A stretch of DNA of 64,000 bases, from assembly GCA_051294375.1 (NCBI GenBank), contig CM119265.1, positions 23,490,776-23,554,775 on the forward strand, given 5' to 3'. Source of the stretch: Paraspadella gotoi (lineage: Eukaryota > Chaetognatha). The position numbers were made by a program, and so were the translations under genes. Below, in pieces: positions 1 through 33,159 of the stretch (its first letter is position 1; every line of letters starts with the position of its first letter). Under the pieces are notes generated by a model. The model did no database searches. It had not been told where the DNA came from and saw nothing but the letters and a program-made list of their open reading frames with translations.

Positions 1-14
1 GTTTTCTGCAAGGA

Positions 15-654
15 TCACCCCCTCATCTGATTCCGTCGATATTCCTTGACGTATTCCGACGACGTTGACGATTTTTCTTCGAGACTCTCGAAGTCGTGCA
101 TTTCTTTTTCGGCATCTGTCGTAATCTTTATTTCGGCCTCAACGTCATTCGTGTTGTCTGCCTCTTCGTCGGCGCCGACCCCCAATTTTCCCGTCGAGGA
201 ATGAAGGTTTTCAGAGAGATCCACAGAAGCCAAACTTCTGTGGGAATTTCTATAGGCTGCTTTTATTTCATCTTCCGCGAGTGGACAAAAACCTTCGCGC
301 CAGACCTCGCTCTCATTCATGCATTCCTTCTTTTCAGGATGGAAGAGAGTTCCTTCTATACAGGCGTAGGTTTTCGTTTCCAGTAGAATCTCATGGTCAC
401 TGATGAACACAATTTACCATAAATAATAAATTTGACAATAATTTTCTCCGAACCCCAAAAGACGCCTTTCACCTAGATTTTTCGCACTGATGAAAATATC
501 GACAATCGAAAGCTACTTGCGATCCCCAATCGACTTCAAAGGGGAATTTGTCTCCGACCGCTGCTTCCAGTCCTTCACAAGGAACTTGGTTCAACCTGAC
601 AACCATTGGAGCATGCAATGAGATTGGATAGGATCGGAAATTGAAATTCGATTT
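15..654 (-). CDS. Partial secreted protein with chitin-binding type-2-like cysteine pattern
   Basis: Two minus-strand exons join in frame: one from about 654 (or an alternative acceptor giving a start at 595) to 474, and one from 399 to a stop at 15. The intron 400-473 has a GT donor and an AG acceptor. Across the junction the protein reads as a C-x-Y-x3-C segment followed by C-x-E-G-x2-F-x6-C. This resembles the peritrophin-A/CBM14 fold, which binds chitin outside the cell. The C-terminal part is acidic and shows no recognisable domain. The 5' exons and signal peptide are not seen; they should lie at higher coordinates. Family assignment rests on cysteine spacing only and is tentative. Confidence 0.35.
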
Positions 655-1586
655 CTGCAGGCTTGTCAATTTTGTCACAAAATTAAAGATTAATAATAAT
701 ATTTTCTGCTGCTATGAAGCCTGCAAGAATCGATTCGTTTACTATTGTATGCAGCTTTTTGAACATGATGCTAATAAGTTAGTGATGCAAATACTTGCTT
801 ACAAAAATTACCGTTTGCTTCTGCTAAGGTATTGTTCCTTCGTCGTGGCGGGTGCACAGTGACTTTGGTGCTGAATTAGCGACGCCACAGTAATTAAGGA
901 AAAAGCTCGGACGATAGAAGTCCCCATTGCACCTCTTTTTCGCTGGACGATATCCAGTCCGAATATTATCGTCGAGTTATTTCTCCGGAAAATCGACGTC
1001 GAAGTTTTGAAAGTAGAAAGAGAGAAGATGTGATCGACGGGTGTTTCGCCTCGATTACCTCACCGCAGAAACCAACGTTGACACCTTTGTCCTCGTTGGC
1101 TCCGTCGTCGTCGTCGTCGTCGTCGTCGCTGCCGTCGTCATATAGATTACTTTTTGTCGCTTGTTGCTTTCCTCTTGTTTCGTAACTAGACAGTCTTTTG
1201 TTTTCGCACGGGAAACAAAATATCAAAAATTCGACCTTCCGGAAAATAATCCCTATTTACCAAAATATTTCGTTACTCGTTTCACCTTAACCACCGTAAC
1301 TTATCGACACCTATCTCTTTTTGCATATTTCTTAAAAAATATTAGTTTCTTCTCTACGATTCGTTTGGTTCAACCGTTTCTGTCTGACTCATTCTTCAGA
1401 TATTGATACCTTGAACCAAAAAAGAAGGGGACAATTTTCTCACCATCCGACCGAGATGCCCCTCGAAAAAGAGGAGGGAATCTCGCGCCTTCCTCGACGC
1501 CGGGAACTTGGCGTCGCTTTCTTATTTTTTTTCCTCTTAACTTTTTCGCTTGAGTTTCGAGGTTAATTTCTTTTTTTCCGGTTCAG
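655..1586. other. Intergenic or unresolved 5' exons
   Basis: No exon here is well supported. A GAC/GTC trinucleotide repeat at about 1104-1140 creates an acidic minus-strand reading frame (966-1226) followed by a GT donor-like site. It could be an upstream exon of the chitin-binding-like gene, but simple repeat alone explains it. Upstream exons of the RING gene probably also lie here; an ATG at 1456 is a candidate without a clear donor. Confidence 0.3.
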
Positions 1587-4071
1587 GCGCTCGGTGCGGA
1601 ACAACAGTCTGCGTCGCTGACCGACGGCGAAAGAGGCGCAGGTGAGTTTGAGACGAAGTAGATCAGTTTTTTTTGGGTTTTTTTTTACAAATTCCTTACC
1701 CCAAAACACAGAGGCGACGCATCCAGAAACGAACGAAGCCGACGATGACCAATGGGAGGACGATGAGGCGGAGGAAGAGTGGGCCCACTGCGACTGCTGG
1801 CACTGCGTCGATCGGCGCGGACGGGAGGCGGAAGAGCTGGAGCGCGCCTCTACCCGGCTCAATCACGGGACGGGCAGGACGCGGAGACTCGATCACAGTT
1901 CCATCGGTGAGGGGGAGAGAGGGTAGGAGGGGGGGAGTTGTTGATAAAAAAATTTAACTGATTTTAAACCTTTTTGGAAGTCTGTTTTTAAACTAGTCTA
2001 TTTATAAAAAGCCAGATAGTAAATTGTATATAGTTTTATTCTTAATTTCGTTTTATTTATTTAGACTCAGAATTTTTGGAGGTGCCACGGCCTCGCGATC
2101 GAGCCGGAAATCTTAGGATCACTCCAGACGGTCGCAGAGTCCGTCGACTCTACAATTCAAGATCCCGGTGAGCTATGTAGCTTTCTTTTTTTATTTCGTT
2201 TCTTTAATTTTTTTTTTCTTTCCTTCTTTCTCTCTTTCTTTTTCTTTCTTTCTCTTCTTCTTTTTCTTTTTTTCTCTCTTTTTCATTCTTTCTTTTTTTT
2301 TCTCTCTCTCTTTCTTACTTTTTCTTTATTTCTCTCTTTCTTTTTCTTTCTTTTTATCTCTTTATTTTTCTTTTTATATCTTTATTTTTCTTTTTTCTTT
2401 TTCTTTTTTTTTCTTTTTCTTTTTTTTTTCTTTTTTTCTCTTTTTTTTTCTCTTTCTTTATTTCCCTCTTTCTTTTTCTTTTTCTTTTTTTCTTTTTTTC
2501 TTTCTTTTTCTTATTTTCTTTTTTTCTTTCTCTCTTTCTTTCTTTTTCTTTCTCTCTTTCTTTATTTTTTCTTTCTTTCTCTCTTCAATATTTTTCCCTC
2601 TTTCTTTTTTCTGTCTTTTTTTCACCTCCTCCTTTCTTTTATTTTCTTTCCCAGCCACGGTCATGGCCTGGGCGATCCCGACTGGGAGATGAACGATTCC
2701 GAGGAAGATTCTGATCCGATGCCCGAGCTGGTTGAGCACGCCGAGGACGCCGGTGCGTCTCGCGGCGCCACTGGGGGACGCTTTGTCGACGAATCGGCGG
2801 ACAACCCCGCGCGTGGGTCACTGACGGCCTTGGCGGCGAGAAGGCGGACGAGGAGAACGGGATGTAAGGAAACGAGCATTTCGCCGCCAAACAATCGATT
2901 TAGAAAAGCGATCAATATTCAGTCTTAAACTTTTTCTCAATTTATTTCTTTTCCATTTTTTTTCTCTTAAGTGAACGCCCTCGACCCTGGCGAAGTCTCG
3001 GGCTACGTAAATCCATTCGATCTCCTAATGATGCGCCAAAGCGCTCGTCGGGATGTCCTCGAGGCTATGTTCCAAAGCGTAGTCCGCCAACTGGTCCTCA
3101 ACAACGAGGCGGATTTCATGCCGCTGGGCGGAGTCGAGCGGCCGCCCTCGCCGCTGAGGCCCGAGGACATCGACCGGCTGGAAACTGTCTCCGCCTCCGA
3201 CATCGCCGGTGAGCGAGCAGGTTGTTGTTGTTGTTGTAATTAAATACTGACGACGAAACCAAATCATACCAAATTTTTAAATCAAAATTTTCCATTATTT
3301 TCCCGCTCCTTTTCGATTGTCATGTTTTTTTGTCCCTCGTTCCATCCTTAAACAGAACCAAACGAGGCTTGTCCCATCTGCTTGGCGCTTTATTCGGACG
3401 AAGCCTCCCTGACTCTCCTCCCCTGTCGTCACTTTTTCCACTCGCCCTGCATCCGTGAGTGGCTGAAAAAGGCACGCACCTGCCCCGTGTGTCGCCACCT
3501 GCTGCAGTCGACGCGGTCGGATTCCTTCGTCCCAGCCCGCGAGCCAACGACGGCCGAGGATTACGGCGACGTGCTCTACGCCGCCGACGCCGTGTTTGAC
3601 GAGGACGATGAGGAAGAAGCGGCGCCGCCGCGACGCCGGCCATCGCCGACGAGAACGTCGTCGCCTCCCAACGATCGCCACTTTGCGCTGGAAGAATGGA
3701 GTCTGCCCGAATCGGCGGAGGCGTCTCCGCCGTCGCCGCAGCAGTCGCCCTACCCGCTGCCGCTCGTCGAGATACTCCCGCCGCCCGAAGAGTATTACTG
3801 GGTCCTCGACTCCCCGACGCAAGAGGACGTCGAGTTCGACGAGGGGAGACGCGGAGACGGAAATTACGCCGACGAAGACGCTGGTAGCGCCGTCGCAGCC
3901 TTGGAGGACGATGAGGACGATTCTCTCAGGGAGTCCAGAGACTTCGCGGCCTCGTGGCACGCGGTCCAGTCCACGGAAACAGATTTGCGGAGTCGTCTGG
4001 AAAATCTGGAATTGGGCGAAGAGAGCGATATCGTCGACGACGACGACGACGACAATGATGAACTCGACTAA
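1587..4071 (+). CDS. RING-H2 zinc-finger E3 ubiquitin ligase
   Basis: Six exons join in one frame: 1587-1641, 1712-1906, 2065-2167, 2655-2752, 2972-3208 and 3356-4071, each with AG/GT borders and matching phases. The last exon opens with a RING-H2 finger: CPIC, then CRHFFHSPC, then CPVC, giving the C3H2C3 zinc ligand order. Such fingers recruit an E2 enzyme and transfer ubiquitin to substrates. The rest is mostly acidic low-complexity sequence, ending in a D-rich tail before the TAA. A short CHCDCWHC-like cluster in exon 2 (WAHCDCWHC) may be a second small zinc site. The layout (disordered N-terminus, RING near the middle to C-terminal part) is like Praja or RNF115/126 proteins, but I cannot choose between them. 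The true start lies upstream of 1587. Confidence 0.75.
2185..2645 (+). repeat. Long pyrimidine (T/C) tract filling a RING-gene intron
   Basis: Almost every base between the donor at 2168 and the acceptor at 2654 is T or C, a degenerate (TTTC)n/(T)n tract of about 450 bases. The frames read through it as F/S/L-rich are not genes. Such a tract gives an exceptionally long polypyrimidine stretch before the 3' splice site. Confidence 0.85.
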
Positions 4072-5087
4072 GTTTAAAAAAATATTTTGCTGGCAAAAAT
4101 TGAGAGAAGTTCGAAGGAACGTTTACTCATATTGCATGGTCGAGCTTTTTATTTTCTCAATGTTTAATCTGCTTTAAGCTACAATACCCAAACTTATGTT
4201 GCGCTTAAAAGTTCTGTAAAGCAGAAACTTCCGAGGAATTAATCACAAATCTTTTCGTGGATCGCGCGCGAAACTAACATATTTTAGCGACTACATGTAT
4301 ACGTTAACAAGTGTACTTTCTAATCCAAAAAGCAAACGCGTTTGCGTATTCGTTTGCGTCTATTTAATGTAAAGTTCAAAAAGATTTTTCACCAATATTT
4401 TAGTTTTTCTTGAATCTCAATTTTTTGAGTCGCACCGAACAGAATCCAATCCCAATCTCTTCACACGCATTTGAGCATTGAACATTAACTAGATGTGCTT
4501 TCTTACTTTGTAATTTTGCCTTTAGTTTCTCGCCTATTGTAAAAAGAGTCAGGATTGGATGAGTAACTATAATTATTATGTCATGATAATTTAAACACGA
4601 AAAGTAATGAAATTCTGTAGTCCCGGATTGGTTTTTTTTCGCACATGGACCAAGCGAAGAAAAGTAAATCGAGAGAAGCTAGTTATTGCGTTCGCGTCGG
4701 GGTTGTTCTGGGCGAAGTTGCGGCAAGGCATTGGGCCACGACAGTTGCCTCTCTCTCTCTCTCTCTCTCTCTCGCTCTCCCTCCTTCTGTCTCCCCCTCT
4801 CTCATTGTCCCTACTCTTCGCTCTCGGGCCGTTTTCGTCGTCGGCGCCATTCTTCTGGCTTTTTGCTCATGGCGGACGAAGACCCGACGAAGACCACTTC
4901 GTCGTCGCTGTCGTCGTCTTCTCTCCCCTCCTCTTCTGGCGTTTGTTTTCGTGGAGTCGAACGTCTGAAAAAAGAGAAGAGATAAGAGAAAAAAAGGGTG
5001 ACAATGTTGATGAGACAGTGATACTATTAATTGAACTATGGCGGAGAGAGAAATGGAAAATAAGTGAGAGAGGGACTAGGAGTTCTC
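4072..5087. other. Intergenic, tail-to-tail spacer between RING gene and ARL13B
   Basis: The spacer is AT-rich to about 4600, then holds a short (CT)n run at 4750-4776 and a Ser/Asp codon-like GTC repeat near 4890-4925. An ATG at 4870 opens a short Ser-rich frame without domain features; I do not call it a gene. Confidence 0.5.
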
Positions 5088-7045
5088 TTACTTTGAGTCG
5101 GCTCCACTACCCTCTTCTTCCTCCCCCGTCTCCTTGCTCTTTTCCTCGTCGGGTGTGATTCTGTTCCGATTGCCCAAGAATTTTTTCTTCTTCTTCCTCT
5201 TCCCCTTCTCCTCGGCCCCCGTTTCGCCTTCGATCGGCGACAAGACGCGAGCCGAAGTCTCGCTCGGCGCCGGAGAAACCTGACCAATTAGAAAATGGTG
5301 ATGGTGTGTTTAACTTTTCCATGGATTCTTTTTGATTTAACATATTGATTCTCACCCTGAGCGGAGGCAAGGCTCCTTTTTTCGCGAGTAGGGTATTGTC
5401 TCTTCCCGGCGGCGACATCGTTTTAAGGCTGGCCTTTGAAGGGCTCGAAGGCTCGGAGGCATTCTCCGAACTCCTTTCTTTTCTCCTCCTCTCCAGCTTC
5501 CTCGGTTCCGCCGGTCGTTTATCCGGAGCTGCGTCGTCGTCCCCAAATCCCTTGGTCACCATCTCACCGCTCTCTCGTCGCGCCCTCTCTCGTCCGTGGA
5601 CGGTATCGTCATCGTCAGGTCGCCCCTCATTTTGTTCGTCCATTCTCCGGGGCAAAGTCGCGATAATGGGGTTTCTCGATCTCTGCCTCTCGCCTCTTCC
5701 TTTTTTCCTCGCTCCCTTCTTCCTCCTCCTCTCCTCCAATGAGTCTTCCTCGTCCCTCGAAGCCTCCCCGACGTCGTCCGCCCTCGTCGAGCCTTCCGGC
5801 GTCGGTCCGTCAACATTGATCGCCGGTGGCGCCGGTTCGTCTTCTCGAGAGTCCGGCGGTGAAACTGGTGACGGCGCGTCACGCTTTTCTCTCCGTTTCC
5901 TCCGTTGTTCCTCCTTCAGTCTCTTTTCTTTTTCCTCCAATTCTTTAAAGTTCAAAGGTTTAAAGGGATCTCCATTGACTCTTGCGTCGCCTTCTTCTTC
6001 CTCCACTTCCTTCACTCCTTCTTCAATTTCCCTCTTCTCCCTCTCTTCTCTCGCCTTCCTCACTCTCTCCTGCCTCTTTTTCCTCTCGTCGGCCTCCTCC
6101 TTCTTCTGCTTCTCCAAGTCCTCGACCACCTTCCCGTTGATCCTCGCCCACTGGGCGTTGATGAGATCGCAGAGCCACTTGAAGCCCGTCTCGAGCGCCT
6201 CGTCCATCTTAGGCGGTCTCCCCTTGACGGCGAGGGCGTTGAGGCAATTGCACATTTCCACTCGGGTCGGCGTCCGCGTCTCGTTGGCGAGGCGTTCCAG
6301 ATCGAGACCGTCGATGACGTCGTTTTCGTCCATGGCGCCGATTTGATCGTACTTGTTGGCCACAAGGAGTATGGGCTTTGTGGCCACTTTCTCGTTGGCC
6401 ACCATGTCAGATAAAACCGTCTTGCACTCTTCCACGCGGTCAGAGTCTGTGGTGTCCACAACGAAGACAAAGCCGTGGCAGTCGGCATAGTAATTTCTAA
6501 GGAGGAGATTAAAGGGTTTGTTTAAAAAATGGCTGCATAGATACTAACATCAGAAATGGCAAGTAGCGAAAGGAAAGTTGTTTCCAAATAGGTCTACATA
6601 GGTTATTTTCTCTTATCGTTTCTTTTCAGTTCAGCGCGAAAAAGAAAATTGTTATAAATCTTGATATAAATCTCAAAAGGATTGGGAAATCATTAAAGTC
6701 CCCATTTCGGCTTACTTCCAAACGTTTCTGAACTTTTTTCCTCCTCCGAGGTCGTACAACGTGATGTTGTAATCGTGAAACATGAAGTTGGAGTTTGAAA
6801 ATCCGATGGTCGGACATATTCCTTCCTGGGGTTCTCCCTAATATGATGGGATTCATTCATTGTAATTTATTAGAATTCAGATTGTGTGGGGTATCGTTTG
6901 AACTGTATTATTTTCTTTTTACCTGTAAACCTTTGGCCGTCGTGGTTTTTCCCGCATTGTCGAGACCAACAACGAGGAGTGTTATTTTGGGCGAGTTGTC
7001 AGTTTTGTCAGGCTGTTTAACACATTTTGAAAAGAGAGAAAACAT
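5088..7045 (-). CDS. ARL13B: ARL13B, ciliary ARF-like GTPase
   Basis: Four exons (7045-6923, 6837-6716, 6496-5356, 5279-5088) join in frame to 525 residues. The start is MFSLFSKC, with a Cys at position 8 where ARL13B is palmitoylated. The G domain shows G1 GLDNAGKT, the ARL13B-type switch II DLGGG in place of the usual DxxGQ, and NKYD for guanine recognition. A charged coiled-coil region (about residues 190-270), an acidic/Pro-rich tail and a KRKKKK segment follow. NRITP near the end may stand for the RVxP ciliary targeting motif of vertebrates. ARL13B sits in the ciliary membrane and acts as exchange factor for ARL3. The human protein has 428 residues; the extra length is in the disordered tail. 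The stop TAA overlaps a GTAAG donor-like site, so one more exon cannot be excluded. Confidence 0.92.
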
Positions 7046-7646
7046 ATCAGGCGATAGTTCGAGCTTCATTGATTATTCTAAGTAATTGAGTTTGGTGTAG
7101 ATTTTGCACGATACTGGTAAAAACTTTGCTTCTGAAATACTGTTCCTGAGTAGAGTAGGTTCTTTGCTGAAGTTCGCTTTCCTCTGAATGCAGTTCCTTC
7201 GTCTTCTATTTTCCTGGTATCCACGCAAAATCGATGGTTGCTATGAACGTCATTACACCTTCTGCTAGCGTTTCCGTTCGAAATTATTTACGAGATTCAT
7301 TTAAAAAGATATTAACAAAATGTAATATATATCTTTGGATCCCTCAAATTGAAGGAGCGAAAATCGTGTAATATTCTATATTATACTTTCAGTTTCTTGT
7401 CTTAACGTAATATTGATTTAATTCAACCAGTTCGCTAAAGGGCCTCGGGCTGAAACAAAAGACGCACCAGCTCGACCGTCTGCCCGACACTCGCTTTGTT
7501 CCCCTTTTTCGGAGAACTTTTGAATCTACAAACTTTAAATATTTTTTTCGTTTTCGCCTTTTATCTAAAAGTGAAGCAGTTTGTATTAAACTGGCGTCGT
7601 CTGCATCATCGAATAAAGCACTTACCCTCGTAACCAATCTGTAAAA
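7046..7646. promoter_or_regulatory. Shared divergent promoter region of ARL13B and PBRM1
   Basis: ARL13B starts leftward at 7045 and PBRM1 starts rightward at 7647, so about 600 bases serve both 5' ends. The stretch is AT-rich with no coding signal. I see no convincing TATA box at a fixed distance from either ATG. Coupled expression is inference from the arrangement alone. Confidence 0.5.
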
Positions 7647-25952
<18,306 letters not shown>

Positions 25953-26630
25953 AGAAAACGCGCGACTTTTTCATTTCATTTCTATCTGGAATGCACCTTT
26001 GTGCGTTTTCCGCCATTTTCAATTTCTGATTCAAGATAGCTGATTATCTATGTTTGATTTTTTTCGTCATATTTCGTTGAATGGAATTCGTTGAAAGTTA
26101 GATTTTTTTTCTGATCCGGAAGTTCTATTTCGCGGAAAATCACTGTTAGATAAGTTTCAAAAGCGCCGATATTTTATAAGGGAAATTATATCAAAATCTT
26201 AATCTCCCTCATGTCACTCTCCTACTATTTTCATTTTTTTGATTATTTTATTCGTTATCTCTACCAGCTTTTGGTCATTTATTCTTTGTAATTTAATAAA
26301 ATTAATCAATTCTCAAGTGTCTGTGATTTTTAGCCTTATCGTAGAGATAGGATTTATTAAGAAACAAGAATAAAATTTGGGAAAAAGAATCTTTTCGTCT
26401 TTCGTCTATACAGATGTAGATAGTTGCCGCTCGAGAACACCACAATGCTAAAGATTTTTTTTAAAAAGACTATTTTTAGGGTACAAAAACGTTAAATCGC
26501 TGAAGAAACCTGAAAGTTGATATTTATATAGTTTTATTATATTGTTATGATTCTTTCTTTTCGTTGCGTTTAAATTTAAGGAAAAACAATTTTTAGTGTG
26601 TAACAGCGAATTTTTTATTGACAGAAAGTC

Positions 26631-26668
26631 GGACATGTTTCGACTCTGTCTTGAGAGTCTTCATCAGC
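26631..26668 (-). ncRNA. Hammerhead-ribozyme-like core, left arm
   Basis: On the minus strand CTGATGA is followed by an A, a 6-bp stem (GACTCT/AGAGTC) and GAAACATGTC. CUGAUGA-stem II-GAAA is the hammerhead core, and the palindrome ACATGT followed by C would form a short stem III ending in a GUC cleavage triplet in a dimer. One unpaired A precedes stem II and stem I is not evident, so activity is uncertain. Confidence 0.35.
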
Positions 26669-27000
26669 GTTTAAATAATCAACAATTTTTCTCTTTAATG
26701 TTAGTTTTTGGAGAGAGAGAGAAAGAGGGAGATTCCAACAAAGAATTGAGAAAGGACAGTGGTCAGATGTGAGGACAGGTGAAGGTAAGGGCAAGGAAGA
26801 AGATAAATTGGTTGAAATTTGAAAGGTGAAAAAATTGAGGGAGAGAGAGAGAAAACAGAGGCTGAGAAAATTGTTACATTTGGCAATGTATAACAGAGTA
26901 AAAAATGAACAAACTTAATGTTAATATAGTAGTAACAAAGAAATTATGACTTAACTATTAAGAATGAAATGAGAAAGAAAAATTGATGATTATTTAAATG

Positions 27001-27036
27001 CTGCTGAAGACTCTCACGACAGAGTCGAAACATGTT
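27001..27036 (+). ncRNA. Hammerhead-ribozyme-like core, right arm
   Basis: The same stem-loop and GAAACATGT as the left arm, but the first core segment reads CTGCTGA instead of CTGATGA, which changes a conserved core A. If the left copy was a ribozyme, this one is probably inactive. Confidence 0.3.
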
Positions 27037-27532
27037 GTTCGTTGTTACACACTAAAAACTGTTTTTCCCTAAGTTTTATAATAATACAAATCGATTCGAA
27101 ATTATCCGGGACGAGACACGAAAGAGCTGCTATTCAAGAAAGAACGGGCTATTCTTTTGATCATAAAAGATCTTATCTATTTCCTCGCCGAGATTACCTG
27201 TACGACAGAATAATTACCACGCCTTTTATTTTCTAAAGGGAAAATGGCTAGTTTTCTTTTAATCACTTTAATTAATAATTAATTATGGTTTTGTCAATTG
27301 TAATCAAGTTTGTTTGAAGTGTCAAAAGAACGAATAAAGTTTGTCCGAATCAGCAGCTCGATTTTAAGGCTATTTATTTAACCGGGTACCATTTGGCTGG
27401 GTGTGTAATCGATAATATTTGTACTACGATTAAACTTAATTTGCTACTCTTTCCTTCCTGCGATCAGAGAACGTTATTTTAACTTCTTTTTCATATTCAA
27501 ATTTTCTAAAAAAAAAAATATTTTTTTGTAAT

Positions 27533-32687
<5,155 letters not shown>

Positions 32688-33159
32688 TGCTGAGTTTATG
32701 GCAGCGGTTGATCTAATGATGAAATACAAAATTTAAGAACATATAACGAACACTGATTCAGAGAAGTTCTCGAAGCTTTCGCTCGGGCCCCTTTCAAACT
32801 TTTTCCTCAAATTCAATTGATTCTACATTTGTTATGGTGTTAAGTTTAATTACGAAAATATACAGACACTGCACATGGTATGAGACCTAATAATAATTAA
32901 CCTAATATGAATTGCGTCAGTGATCGCGCACACAGAGAGGGAGAGAGAGAGAGATAGAGACATGAGAAAAACAAATGATCAATATGTAATCAACGTAATG
33001 AAAAACAAATATCATTACAGCAATATTATAGGCCGACCGATATGAGAATGACAGTGGCAGTGAAGTTCATTATGCTTATCATAGGAATATATAATCATTT
33101 ACAATATGATTAAAAGGAATATGTTTGTATTCTGGCCGTACACTTTCGTAACTTCCTAA
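32688..33159. other. Tail-to-tail spacer, TRPC and collagen
   Basis: About 470 bases that must hold the 3' UTRs of both convergent genes. A (GA)n run lies at 32938-32958. No other feature seen. Confidence 0.5.

Larger units (their letters stand above)
26576..27075. mobile_element. Inverted-repeat element with hammerhead-like arms
   Basis: Two arms of about 110 bases face each other: 26576-26695 and the reverse complement of 26972-27075. Shared parts are the outer end (TTARGGAAAAACA), a TTTTTAGTGTGTAAC block, a stem-loop block and an inner TTTAAATAATCA block. The left arm has about 27 extra bases. The 280-base centre is purine-rich (GAGAGA) and has no long frame. It looks like a foldback or MITE-type element, or two inverted copies of a retroelement end. 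No clear target-site duplication was seen. Confidence 0.7.
25953..27532. other. Intergenic, PBRM1 to TRPC
   Basis: The first few hundred bases should be PBRM1 3' UTR; an AATAAA signal lies at 26294-26299. The inverted-repeat element at 26576-27075 fills the middle. The rest shows no coding or RNA signal. Confidence 0.5.

Noticed and set aside
966-1226. Acidic minus-strand frame with poly-Asp
   Set aside because: Explained by a GTC/GAC trinucleotide repeat; splice signals too weak to call an exon.
2168-2692. 174-codon frame rich in F, S and L
   Set aside because: It runs through the pyrimidine tract of an intron; the last codons overlap a real exon in another frame.
5345-6346. 333-codon plus-strand Ser-rich frame
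   Set aside because: It is the antisense of the third ARL13B exon, whose domain motifs are on the minus strand.
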